Below are positions 1 through 5,580 of a stretch of 5,628 nt of DNA, piece by piece. The first letter of the stretch is position 1, and the number at the start of each line of letters is the position of its first letter. The notes beneath the pieces were generated by a model. It was not told the origin of the DNA, searched no databases, and worked only from the letters and a program-made list of their open reading frames with translations. The DNA is from an uncultured Peptococcaceae bacterium (lineage in GTDB: Bacteria > Bacillota > Peptococcia > Peptococcales > Peptococcaceae): the NCBI GenBank assembly GCA_945949655.1, contig CAMFFG010000095.1:1-5628 (forward strand). The letters run 5' to 3'. Position numbers and translations under genes: made by a program.

Positions 1-569
1 GTCAGGTGGCGGTGTGCCTGCTGATCTATATGACGCTGGCTCAGATCTTATTATGGTCGGTCGGTGTGTTTCTTTGTACCCGCAATGCCAAACGCAAAGG
101 CGGCAGTATGCTGCGCAATCTGTTAAATCCATCGCTGGTCGGCATTGCCATCGCACTGGTGCTGCTGTATTTTGGCATCACGCTGCCGGATCCGGTGGTG
201 ACCACCATCAAAGGGCTGGGCGACTGCAGCCGTTATCTGGCGCTCTTGTATCTGGGTGCACTTCTGGCTACCATGCCGGTGCTTTCCATGCTGATGAAAC
301 CCCATGTGTATGTTCTGATCGTTCTGAAAATGACCATTGTACCGGTGATCGCCTATTTTGTGACTGGGCTGTTTTTTGATCACACAGTCAGCCTGCTATT
401 GGCAACGATTCTGAGTCTGCCGCCTATGGTTGCCATCACCATGATGGCCCGCACCTACGGCGGGGATGAACGGGTTGCGGCGGAGACCGTGTTTGTCAGC
501 ACCATCGCCTGTCTGGGCACCATCCCGCTGGTGCAGTTTCTGATCGATCTGCTCAGTCGGATCTTATAA
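1..569 (+). CDS. AEC family transporter, C-terminal part (5' truncated by window edge)
   Basis: This is the C-terminal half of an inner-membrane carrier of the auxin efflux carrier (AEC) family, whose bacterial members export or exchange organic acids, amino acids or similar small molecules. The reading frame is open to the left edge (first full codon at base 3). A GTG at base 6 could be read as a start, but family proteins are normally about 300 residues, so the gene is cut rather than short. Numbering from that GTG, six hydrophobic segments are visible (about 2-24, 43-60, 77-94, 102-124, 128-147, 158-182), matching the last five or six helices of the ten-helix fold. Family-like motifs are the NPSLVGI turn (41-47) opening a helix, the LPP break (138-140), and ARTYGGDERVAAETVFVST (148-166) followed by a TIP turn (172-174). 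The gene ends with TAA just before a strong terminator. The substrate cannot be predicted. Confidence 0.85.
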   Translation, partial: QVAVCLLIYMTLAQILLWSVGVFLCTRNAKRKGGSMLRNLLNPSLVGIAIALVLLYFGITLPDPVVTTIKGLGDCSRYLALLYLGALLATMPVLSMLMKPHVYVLIVLKMTIVPVIAYFVTGLFFDHTVSLLLATILSLPPMVAITMMARTYGGDERVAAETVFVSTIACLGTIPLVQFLIDLLSRIL

Positions 570-574
570 TAAAA

Positions 575-625
575 CAGAACAAGGGGCTATTCACGAATCT
601 CTTCGTTGGATAGCCCCTTGTTCTG
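575..625. terminator. Bidirectional intrinsic terminator between convergent genes
   Basis: A perfect 16-bp stem (575-590 with 610-625) has a 19-base loop that can itself form a 5-bp stem (593-597 with 602-606). It starts six bases after the stop of the AEC gene and ends ten bases before the stop of the oppositely oriented symporter gene. On the + strand it is followed by CTTTATAAATTATTTT, and on the - strand by TTTTATTATAAG, so both sides have T-rich tails. It probably stops both converging transcripts. Confidence 0.85.
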
Positions 626-634
626 CTTTATAAA

Positions 635-1843
635 TTATTTTGCTGTGGATGGATGCTTATGCATTTTGTTGTTGATGGTATCAATGACAACGGCAATGGC
701 GTTATCGCCAGATACATTGGCAGCGGTGCCAAAGCTATCCTGTGTCAGATAAAGTGCAATCATCAGGGAAGCCAGTGGACTGTCCACCGCGATGCCGATC
801 ATCGGCAGGAAAGGAAGCGCGCTCATAACAGCGCCGCCAGGCGCACCTGGAGCGGCTACCATAGCAATGCCCAGGATAAACAGAAATGGCATGTACACGC
901 CCAGAGAATAATCCATCCCATTCATATATAACAAGGCGATGGAAAAACAGGTCAAAGAGGTGATACTGCCAGCCCGATGAATGGTTGCGCATAAAGGTAC
1001 CACAAATTCACGAATCTGCTTGGATACACCGTTTTTCTCTGCACAGGCCACATTCACCGGAATGGTTGCAGCGGAAGACTGGGTGCCTACTGCAGTCAGG
1101 TAAGCCGGGATCTGGTTTTTCATCATCATAAAAGGATTCTTTTTCCCGATGGCGCCAGAGATCATAAACATAACGAACAGGTAGATCAGCTGCAATGGGA
1201 TCGCAATGCAGAATACCTTCCACAGGATACCGAGAATGCTGAAAACCTGACCGGAATAAGCGATATTGGCAAAGGTTCCGGCAATGTAAACTGGCAGAAA
1301 TGGAATAATGATTTTCTCCAGTACTTTACGGACAATGATCTGAAATTCCATGACAGCGTGATATAACACTTCGCCCTGCCCGGAGGTACGGACATAAGAA
1401 ATTCCGATTCCCATGATAAAAGCAAATACAATGGCACCAGTCACATCAAACATAGGAGACAGCGGAATATTGACCAGAGAGGACAGCATCCCCGCGTTGG
1501 GATCTCCGATATCGGAGGCCAGCTCAGCTCCAAGAATTCTGGGAAATACCGTCGTCGCCACTGTATAAGCCAGTGTACCGGCCAGGATGGTAGAACTGTA
1601 GGCAATGGCGGTGGTGATTCCGAGCAGCTTGCCGGCTCCCTGCGATAAATCCGCAATCCCTGCGATTACAAAAGACAAAATGATAAATGGAATGACAAAT
1701 TTCAGGAACAGAGAGAATACGGAAGAAACCGTAACCAGAATCTGCACCAGTATGGTAGGAAGGTACATGCCGATCAGAATACCGGCAAGGATCCCTATCA
1801 GCAGTTTTGGGACAAGGCCCAATCCTTTTTTTCCCTGAGACAC
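635..1843 (-). CDS. Dicarboxylate/amino acid:cation symporter (DAACS family), variant binding site
   Basis: This 402-residue membrane protein belongs to the DAACS (GltP/GltPh/SstT) family, which imports acidic or small neutral amino acids or dicarboxylates using sodium or proton gradients. The length is normal for the family. Visible elements are several N-terminal hydrophobic helices (about 11-31, 33-64, 75-100), the hairpin-1 serine motif QSSAATIP (255-262), the helix-7 region VPLCATIHRAGS (282-293), the hairpin-2 motif APGAPGGAVM (331-340) and the helix-8 signature D369-x-x-G372-T-A-A-N376-V-S-G-D380. The last keeps the Asp, Asn and Asp of GltPh (D394, N401, D405). Two departures stand out: the usual NMDGT of helix 7 reads HRAGS, and the Arg that binds the substrate side-chain carboxylate (R397 in GltPh) is Gly. 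I infer that the substrate is not a standard acidic amino acid and that ion coupling differs. The start is GTG, supported by a GGGGG ribosome binding site seven bases upstream. It is a single-gene unit, convergent with the AEC gene. Confidence 0.9.
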   Translation of the reverse strand: MSQGKKGLGLVPKLLIGILAGILIGMYLPTILVQILVTVSSVFSLFLKFVIPFIILSFVIAGIADLSQGAGKLLGITTAIAYSSTILAGTLAYTVATTVFPRILGAELASDIGDPNAGMLSSLVNIPLSPMFDVTGAIVFAFIMGIGISYVRTSGQGEVLYHAVMEFQIIVRKVLEKIIIPFLPVYIAGTFANIAYSGQVFSILGILWKVFCIAIPLQLIYLFVMFMISGAIGKKNPFMMMKNQIPAYLTAVGTQSSAATIPVNVACAEKNGVSKQIREFVVPLCATIHRAGSITSLTCFSIALLYMNGMDYSLGVYMPFLFILGIAMVAAPGAPGGAVMSALPFLPMIGIAVDSPLASLMIALYLTQDSFGTAANVSGDNAIAVVIDTINNKMHKHPSTAK

Positions 1844-1850
1844 AAAAAAT

Positions 1851-1855
1851 CCCCC
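1851..1855 (-). promoter_or_regulatory. Ribosome binding site of the symporter gene
   Basis: On the - strand AAAAAGGGGGA lies seven bases upstream of the GTG at 1843-1841. It is the only purine-rich Shine-Dalgarno-like sequence near the 5' end of the frame, and it decides the choice of a GTG start. Confidence 0.7.
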
Positions 1856-1860
1856 TTTTT

Positions 1861-1925
1861 TATAGTGCTTTTATACAACAAAAACAAGTATAATACAGTA
1901 TGCAAAAAAAAGAAAGAGAAATTTT
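1861..1925 (-). promoter_or_regulatory. AT-rich upstream region, probable symporter promoter
   Basis: On the - strand this stretch holds TATACT (1892-1887) and TATAAA (1875-1870), either of which could be a -10 element. Upstream is T-rich sequence without a good -35 hexamer; TTGCAT (1905-1900) is not at the right distance from either. The symporter has no co-directional gene behind it in the window, so its promoter should lie about here, but the exact elements are not resolved. The + strand also reads TATAAT at 1889-1894. Confidence 0.3.
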
Positions 1926-2033
1926 GCTGCTTTTTAAAAAACAGTATATATTTTTTTAGACAGCAGGAAAGAAAATGTAAAGCTGTTGTAAAAAGATAAA
2001 ATCTTTCAAATAAAGACGAATGTTTTTCAGAAG

Positions 2034-2146
2034 CGAACGTCCCGTGCGCGTATCTTCTTTACAGGGACATTTGTTTTTCATAAGAGAAACAGCGCCCATG
2101 CTATGCAAAAATACTGGCGCTGAGCGCTGCCGCATAATGTGCGGCA
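2034..2146 (+). other. Structured intergenic segment: three successive hairpins, candidate small RNA or leader
   Basis: Within the 387-base gap 1844-2230 there are three hairpins in a row. The first pairs 2034-2043 with 2064-2073 (one mismatch, one wobble). The second pairs 2090-2096 with 2116-2122 perfectly. The third pairs 2128-2134 with 2140-2146 perfectly and is followed by a T-rich tract. The segment is richer in G+C than its flanks, as expected of a folded RNA. It does not match any riboswitch class that I recognise, and I find no convincing promoter for it. It could be a small RNA, a decayed leader, or a chance cluster. The rest of the gap is AT-rich, with one imperfect AT hairpin (1927-1941 with 1952-1966). 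Confidence 0.25.
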
Positions 2147-2158
2147 TGTTTTTCTTAT
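2128..2158 (+). terminator. Probable intrinsic terminator in the intergenic region
   Basis: A 7-bp G+C-rich stem TGCCGCA/TGCGGCA (2128-2134 with 2140-2146) with a five-base loop is followed by TGTTTTTCTTA. The tail is on the + strand only. No recognisable gene ends here, so the transcript it would stop is unknown. Confidence 0.5.
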
Positions 2159-2171
2159 TTGTGAGACATAT

Positions 2172-2199
2172 TTTACTTTCTGGAATTTTGTGCTATAAT
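2172..2199 (+). promoter_or_regulatory. Extended -10 promoter for the first small gene
   Basis: TGC-TATAAT (2191-2199) is a consensus -10 with the extended TG. TTTACT (2172-2177, 4 of 6 matches to TTGACA) sits 16 bases upstream of it. Transcription would start around 2206, leaving a leader of about 25 bases before the ATG at 2231. This supports the 115-residue frame as a real gene. Confidence 0.7.
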
Positions 2200-2230
2200 A
2201 AAAATATCCCGAAGAAAGGATGTTTTGTAT

Positions 2231-2578
2231 ATGATCATAGCGAATCCTGACGATCAGGTCTGGAAATTGTTAACGGGCGGTGTGGGCACATCTGCAGCCC
2301 GTGAGGAGTTAGAAAAACTGAAAGCAATCTTAAAAGAACATCATATCTTTTTTGTGGCGGATCATGATGACCGGTATCACTGGATCCGCCTGCGCAGCCG
2401 CCGCGATCTGCAGATCATTCAGGTGAAGGCGGATATCATGGCGGAAAGCAGCGATTCTCTGCTGAAAATTCGTTATGCCGGTCAGGTAAACGGTGGGCTG
2501 CATGCGGAAGAAGCGTGGCAGCTGCTCCGGCAATATTATCAGCCCGATGAAAAAACAAATCTGCAGGAGGAATCCTGA
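2231..2578 (+). CDS. Hypothetical protein, 115 aa, soluble
   Basis: I do not recognise this protein. ATG 2231 is preferred because AAAGGA (2215-2220) lies ten bases upstream; a TTG at 2225 in the same frame would be only four bases from it. The protein has no signal peptide or membrane segment and is charged throughout. An N-terminal helix-like region (about 20-37, AREELEKLKAILKEHH) is followed by alternating hydrophobic residues that suggest beta strands (IFFVA 39-43, WIRLR 51-55, LQIIQVKADIM 60-70, LLKIRYAGQV 77-86), then an amphipathic helix (EEAWQLLRQYY, 93-103) and a polar tail. This looks like a small helix-strand-strand-strand-helix domain. A good promoter and ribosome binding site support expression. 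The next gene follows 73 bases later in the same direction, so the two may be co-transcribed. Confidence 0.7.
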   Translation: MIIANPDDQVWKLLTGGVGTSAAREELEKLKAILKEHHIFFVADHDDRYHWIRLRSRRDLQIIQVKADIMAESSDSLLKIRYAGQVNGGLHAEEAWQLLRQYYQPDEKTNLQEES

Positions 2579-2596
2579 TAAAACCATAGCGATATT

Positions 2597-2608
2597 ATGC
2601 TGCAGCAT
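2597..2608. repeat. 12-bp perfect palindrome between the two small genes
   Basis: ATGCTGCAGCAT is self-complementary over 12 bases and lies in the 73-base gap between the two small genes. It could be an operator half-site pair, or chance. No good promoter is visible around it. Confidence 0.2.
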
Positions 2609-2651
2609 GATACCTGCGGACGACAGCTGTATCTGAGAAGGGGGAGTTTTT

Positions 2652-2903
2652 ATGAAAGATGAGGTACTGCAACAGTTGCTGGAAAAAATGGACCCGATCT
2701 TTTATTCGGTCGGGACTTATAAAGAGCACGCCTATTGTCTGCAGAAAAAAGGTGCCAGCTGGGAAGTATTTTATGGGCAAAACAGCCTTCATTTAGGCAG
2801 CCGTACCTTTGCCAGCAAGGAAGAAGCCAATAAATATTTTTATAAAATGCTCATGGAAAAAATGAATCAGCCGATTCTAAAGGCGCATGGGAAAACAGAA
2901 TAA
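2652..2903 (+). CDS. Hypothetical small protein, 83 aa, possibly immunity-protein-like
   Basis: This small soluble protein starts at an ATG five bases after the strong purine-rich ribosome binding site AGAAGGGGGAG (2636-2646). It has an N-terminal amphipathic helix (1-13), two or three beta-like stretches (YSVGTY 18-23, HAYCLQKK 26-33, WEVFYG 37-42), then FASKEEANKYFYKMLMEKM (53-71) as a C-terminal helix. The order of an aromatic strand, a W-x-V-F-Y strand, and a phenylalanine followed by an Ala-containing acidic helix resembles small immunity proteins of the Imm59 kind found beside polymorphic toxins. This is a resemblance seen by eye, not an established assignment, and no toxin gene is in the window. 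It is followed by a strong terminator, so it ends its transcription unit. Confidence 0.7.
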   Translation: MKDEVLQQLLEKMDPIFYSVGTYKEHAYCLQKKGASWEVFYGQNSLHLGSRTFASKEEANKYFYKMLMEKMNQPILKAHGKTE

Positions 2904-2930
2904 AAAGAAGTACGCCGAAGCATTTTAGTG

Positions 2931-2978
2931 AAAAAGAAGAAAAAAGAGTCAATTTGTTGGCTCTTTTTTCTTCTTTTT
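2931..2978 (+). terminator. Intrinsic terminator with purine/pyrimidine arms
   Basis: A perfect 18-bp stem (2931-2948 with 2961-2978) has one arm made only of A and G and the other only of C and T. It can extend by four more pairs (2949-2952 with 2957-2960, one of them a G-U wobble) to leave a four-base loop. The T-rich distal arm serves as the uridine tract. It ends the unit of the small genes and separates it from the comG promoter. Confidence 0.8.
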
Positions 2979-3011
2979 TGTTTCCCGGCAAACTATGTCG
3001 AAACAATCTGC

Positions 3012-3040
3012 TTGTCAGGCAACGAATGGTATGATATGGT
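3012..3040 (+). promoter_or_regulatory. Probable promoter of the comG operon
   Basis: TTGTCA (3012-3017, 5 of 6 to consensus) is followed after 17 bases by TATGGT (3035-3040, 4 of 6). Transcription would start near 3047, giving a leader of about 31 bases. A second -10-like TATGAT (3030-3035) has no matching -35. The spacer also contains AACGAATG (3021-3028), which resembles the TACGAATA box of competence sigma factor promoters in streptococci; this may be chance. Confidence 0.55.
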
Positions 3041-3063
3041 AAAAATGAAAAAACGCTTATAAC

Positions 3064-3069
3064 AGGAGG
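3064..3069 (+). promoter_or_regulatory. Ribosome binding site of comGA
   Basis: A full-consensus AGGAGG lies eight bases before the ATG at 3078. It fixes the start and therefore shows that the unusual N-terminal extension of about 40 residues is translated. Confidence 0.85.
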
Positions 3070-3077
3070 AGTACAAC

Positions 3078-4235
3078 ATGGCGCTAGGATCATCCGCTCC
3101 CTATGGCCTGGCCGTGGAGCAGTCAGCAGCGAACGGGCAGCGTGAAAAGCATCAGATTCACCAGATCGATACACAGCCGGATGGGCGGGAGCAGACTGCC
3201 GCCCATCTGATCAATCAGATCATTGGGCAGGCTTTGCAGTGTAAGGCCAGCGATATTCATCTGGAACCGGGAAAAGCGGAGCTGCTGGTAAAATTCCGCT
3301 GTGATGGCCAGTTAAAACAGTGGCAGCCGGTTTCCGGGCAGTGGCAGCCGCTGGTACTGAACCGCTTAAAGGTGATGGCAGAGCTGGATATTACAGAAAA
3401 ACGGTTACCGCAGGATGGGCATATGGCTGTATTATGGCAGGGGCAGCAGTATGACCTGCGTGTCTCCACGCTGCCAGTGTTTCAGGGAGAAAAAATGGTA
3501 TTGCGCATTCTGGGTCAGCAGGAACAGTTTCTTTCTCTGGATGAACTGGGGTTTTCCGCTGAAAATCTGGCAAAAGTAAAAACATTGCTGCAGATCCCCA
3601 GCGGGATCGTTCTGGTGTGCGGTCCCACCGGCAGCGGCAAAACCACCACCTTATACAGCATGCTGGCAGCCTTGCGTGGAACCGGTAAAAACATTGTGAC
3701 GCTGGAAGATCCGGTCGAGTATGAGATGACCGGCATCAATCAGGTACAGATCAATGAGAAGACGGGTCTCACCTTTGCCCGCGGGCTGCGCAGTGTTTTG
3801 CGGCAGGATCCGGATATCATCATGGTGGGCGAGATCCGCGATCTGGAGTCAGCAGAAATTGCGATCCGTCTGGCCTACACTGGGCATCTGGTACTTGCTT
3901 CTCTGCATACCAGCGATGCCCTGGGTGCAATCAAACGGCTGGTAGAGATGGGCATCGCTTCCCATTTGCTTGCCAGCTGTCTGAACGGTGTTATCGCGCA
4001 GCGGCTTGTGCGCCGGATCAGGGACGACACGGTACAGGGCCGTCTGGCCATCCAGGAGGTCATGCTCTGTGATAAAACCGTTCGGCAGCTTTTAAGCCAG
4101 TACAAGGTATTTTTACAGCAGGAGGAACGGATCGCAGCAGGCTTTTCCTCCATGGCCATGGATGGAAAACAGAAAGTAGAGAAAGGAGATACAGTGATGG
4201 AGGAAATTACAGCTGTATTAGGGCCGCAGTTATGA
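3078..4235 (+). CDS. comGA: ComGA-type competence pilus assembly ATPase (GspE/PilB family)
   Basis: This cytoplasmic hexameric-type ATPase powers assembly of the competence pseudopilus. The 385 residues contain a polar Gln/His-rich extension (1-40), the N2 domain with the KASDIHLEP motif (56-64) and the Arg-rich RLPQDG region (109-114), Walker A GPTGSGKTT (182-190), the Asp box IVTLEDPVEYE (206-216), Walker B RQDPDIIMVGEIRD (242-255), the His box TGHLVLASLHTSDA (268-281), and the QRLVRRI segment (308-314). The N1 domain of full GspE/PilB proteins is absent, as in ComGA. The metal-binding cysteines that usually follow QRLVR are also absent: the chain goes directly from RLVRRIRDD to GRLAIQEVM (321-329). 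All catalytic motifs are intact. The C-terminal SSMAMDGKQKVEKGDTVMEE (357-376) matches the end of PilB-like ATPases. The gene overlaps comGB by four bases. Because it is first in an operon with a GspF-type gene and a pseudopilin gene, competence is more likely than type II secretion or type IV pili. Confidence 0.9.
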   Translation: MALGSSAPYGLAVEQSAANGQREKHQIHQIDTQPDGREQTAAHLINQIIGQALQCKASDIHLEPGKAELLVKFRCDGQLKQWQPVSGQWQPLVLNRLKVMAELDITEKRLPQDGHMAVLWQGQQYDLRVSTLPVFQGEKMVLRILGQQEQFLSLDELGFSAENLAKVKTLLQIPSGIVLVCGPTGSGKTTTLYSMLAALRGTGKNIVTLEDPVEYEMTGINQVQINEKTGLTFARGLRSVLRQDPDIIMVGEIRDLESAEIAIRLAYTGHLVLASLHTSDALGAIKRLVEMGIASHLLASCLNGVIAQRLVRRIRDDTVQGRLAIQEVMLCDKTVRQLLSQYKVFLQQEERIAAGFSSMAMDGKQKVEKGDTVMEEITAVLGPQL

Positions 4236-5347
4236 ACAAGTTCCAGAGATTTTTACAGACAAAGGAGCAATTTTTTTTGGCAAACATAAAACTGGAGCCA
4301 AAAATTTCACTGCAACAGCAGCATTTTATCTGTCAGCAGCTCTCGTTTGCTCTATCCGGGGGGATGCAGCTGCCGGCAGCGCTGCTTCTGGTTGGGACCG
4401 AGCTGACCCATCCGACTTGCCGCAGATTTCTGCTGGAAACAGGCAGAGCCGTTCAGCAGGGACAATCCATGGCGCAGGCCATGCGGCAAAGCCGGATCCG
4501 CTATTCGCCGGTGCTGCTGGAATTTGTTCTGACAGGGGAACAGAATGGGAAAATGGCAGAGACACTGGAGCAGGCTGCCGACTATTTTCAAAAACAGACA
4601 CAGATCCGTCAGATGCTGTGTTCCGCCCTGTTTTATCCCATCGTTTTATTTATTCTGATGCATTTGGCCATTGGTGCCATGTTTCTGTTTGTGGTGCCGG
4701 CCATTGTGCAGACTTATGCCAGTTTTGACGCAGAGCTTCCCTGGCTGACACAAAAAATTCTGCAGCTGAGCGGCTTGCTAAAGCAGCAATGGCCTGTTCT
4801 GCTGCTGGGTCTGGCCATTCTGGGCGCTGCTGCGGGCGCTGTGCTGCACTGGGCCTTGCAGCAGCCCGCGCAAAAAACAAAGATAAAGAGGGTACTGCTG
4901 CATCTGCCTTTGCTGGGCAGGCTCTATCAGCAGTACTGGTTTATTCAGATCGGACAGGCACTGGGGCTGATGCTTTCTGGAGGCATGCTGCTTCCCCATT
5001 GTTTACAGGCGATCGGGCAGATTTACCGGCGCAGTCTGTTTGAAGAGGAACTGGAACAGCTGCATCGCGAGGTCGCACAGGGGCATTATCTGGGCGATGG
5101 CCTGCAGCATTGCAGTTTTCTGCCTAAGATGGCCAGACAGCTTTTGATGATCAGTGAGCAGAGCGGCGCTCTGCCGGCCGCATTTCTGCAGCTGAGCGGT
5201 TATTATCAGCAGAATTTTCAGAAACGGATGCAGAACCTGATTGGATTATTGGAACCCTGCTTTATTATCCTGCTTGGCCTGGCGGTTCTGCTGATGACGG
5301 GCAGTCTGTTTCTGCCTATGCTGCAGTCGTATCAGTATCTGTTATAG
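4232..5347 (+). CDS. comGB: ComGB-type competence pilus platform protein (GspF/PilC family)
   Basis: This is the polytopic inner-membrane platform that couples the ATPase to pseudopilin polymerisation. The 371 residues hold two T2SSF repeats. The first runs about 30-160, with LSFALSGGMQL (37-47) and TGEQNGKMAETLEQAADYF (101-119). The second runs about 228-360, with LPLLGRLYQQYWFIQIGQAL (225-244), LSGGMLL (248-254) and ISEQSGALPAAFLQLSGYY (307-325). Hydrophobic segments lie at about 133-160, 187-207 and 342-363, the usual three-helix layout. The ATG overlaps the comGA stop in ATGA, which implies translational coupling. An alternative in-frame TTG at 4277 has a better ribosome binding site (AAAGGAG, 4261-4267) nine bases upstream and would give a 356-residue protein lacking the first 15 residues; both versions contain the whole first repeat. 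I keep the ATG because of the overlap. A run of eight T (4271-4278) lies in this region. Confidence 0.9.
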   Translation: MNKFQRFLQTKEQFFLANIKLEPKISLQQQHFICQQLSFALSGGMQLPAALLLVGTELTHPTCRRFLLETGRAVQQGQSMAQAMRQSRIRYSPVLLEFVLTGEQNGKMAETLEQAADYFQKQTQIRQMLCSALFYPIVLFILMHLAIGAMFLFVVPAIVQTYASFDAELPWLTQKILQLSGLLKQQWPVLLLGLAILGAAAGAVLHWALQQPAQKTKIKRVLLHLPLLGRLYQQYWFIQIGQALGLMLSGGMLLPHCLQAIGQIYRRSLFEEELEQLHREVAQGHYLGDGLQHCSFLPKMARQLLMISEQSGALPAAFLQLSGYYQQNFQKRMQNLIGLLEPCFIILLGLAVLLMTGSLFLPMLQSYQYLL

Positions 5348-5360
5348 GGGGGGAGACCGT

Positions 5361-5580
5361 ATGCGATCAGAAAAGGGTTTTACCCTGGCGGAAATGCTGG
5401 TGGTACTGGTATTGCTGACCATACTGTGCACTGCAGTGGCACCTTCTCTTTACCGGAACTGGCAGCAGGCAACGATGGATTTTGCCATTCAGCAGCTGCA
5501 TCGGGATCTGCGCTGGGCGCAGTGGGAAGCCGGCAGCAAACAGAAAAAAATGACGGTGACCTTCTACCGGGACCGCCAGC
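5361..5580 (+). CDS. ComGD-like (GspH/FimT type) pseudopilin, 3' truncated at contig end
   Basis: The first 73 residues of a competence pseudopilin are present. The type IV prepilin signal is a short basic leader MRSEKG followed by FTLAEMLVVLVLLTILCTAVAPSL. The prepilin peptidase would cut after G6, leaving Phe as residue 1 and Glu at position 5, followed by one hydrophobic helix. After the helix, QLHRDLRWAQWEAGSKQKKMTVTF (45-68) has the pattern of ComGD and of GspH/FimT minor pseudopilins (hydrophobic-x-x-Asp-Leu-x-x-Ala-Gln, then a basic turn and a strand) and not that of the major pilin ComGC. The ATG at 5361 is six bases after a GGGGGAG-like ribosome binding site and 13 bases after comGB. 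The frame continues formally to a TAG at 5613-5615, but everything after base 5580 is adapter, so the true C-terminus is missing. Confidence 0.85.

Noticed and set aside
6..569. GTG at base 6 as a genuine start giving a 187-residue transporter
   Set aside because: The family is about 300 residues and the frame is open to the window edge, so truncation is the simpler explanation.
1927..1966. Imperfect AT-rich hairpin as a terminator
   Set aside because: It has mismatches, little G+C and no convincing T-tail on either strand; low-complexity sequence explains it.
1956..2147. 63-residue frame on the - strand in the intergenic region
   Set aside because: No recognisable domain, no good ribosome binding site, and it is made of the hairpin-forming segment and AT-rich sequence.
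2020..2250. 76-residue frame on the + strand
   Set aside because: It has no ribosome binding site, runs through the terminator hairpin and the extended -10 promoter, and overlaps the better supported start at 2231.
2597..2608. The 12-bp palindrome as a defined operator
   Set aside because: No promoter is visible beside it and no second copy was seen in the window, so a regulatory role is not supported.
3754..4159. Open frames on both strands inside comGA
   Set aside because: They are shadows of the comGA coding sequence with low-complexity or Arg/Ser/Pro-rich composition and no start signals.
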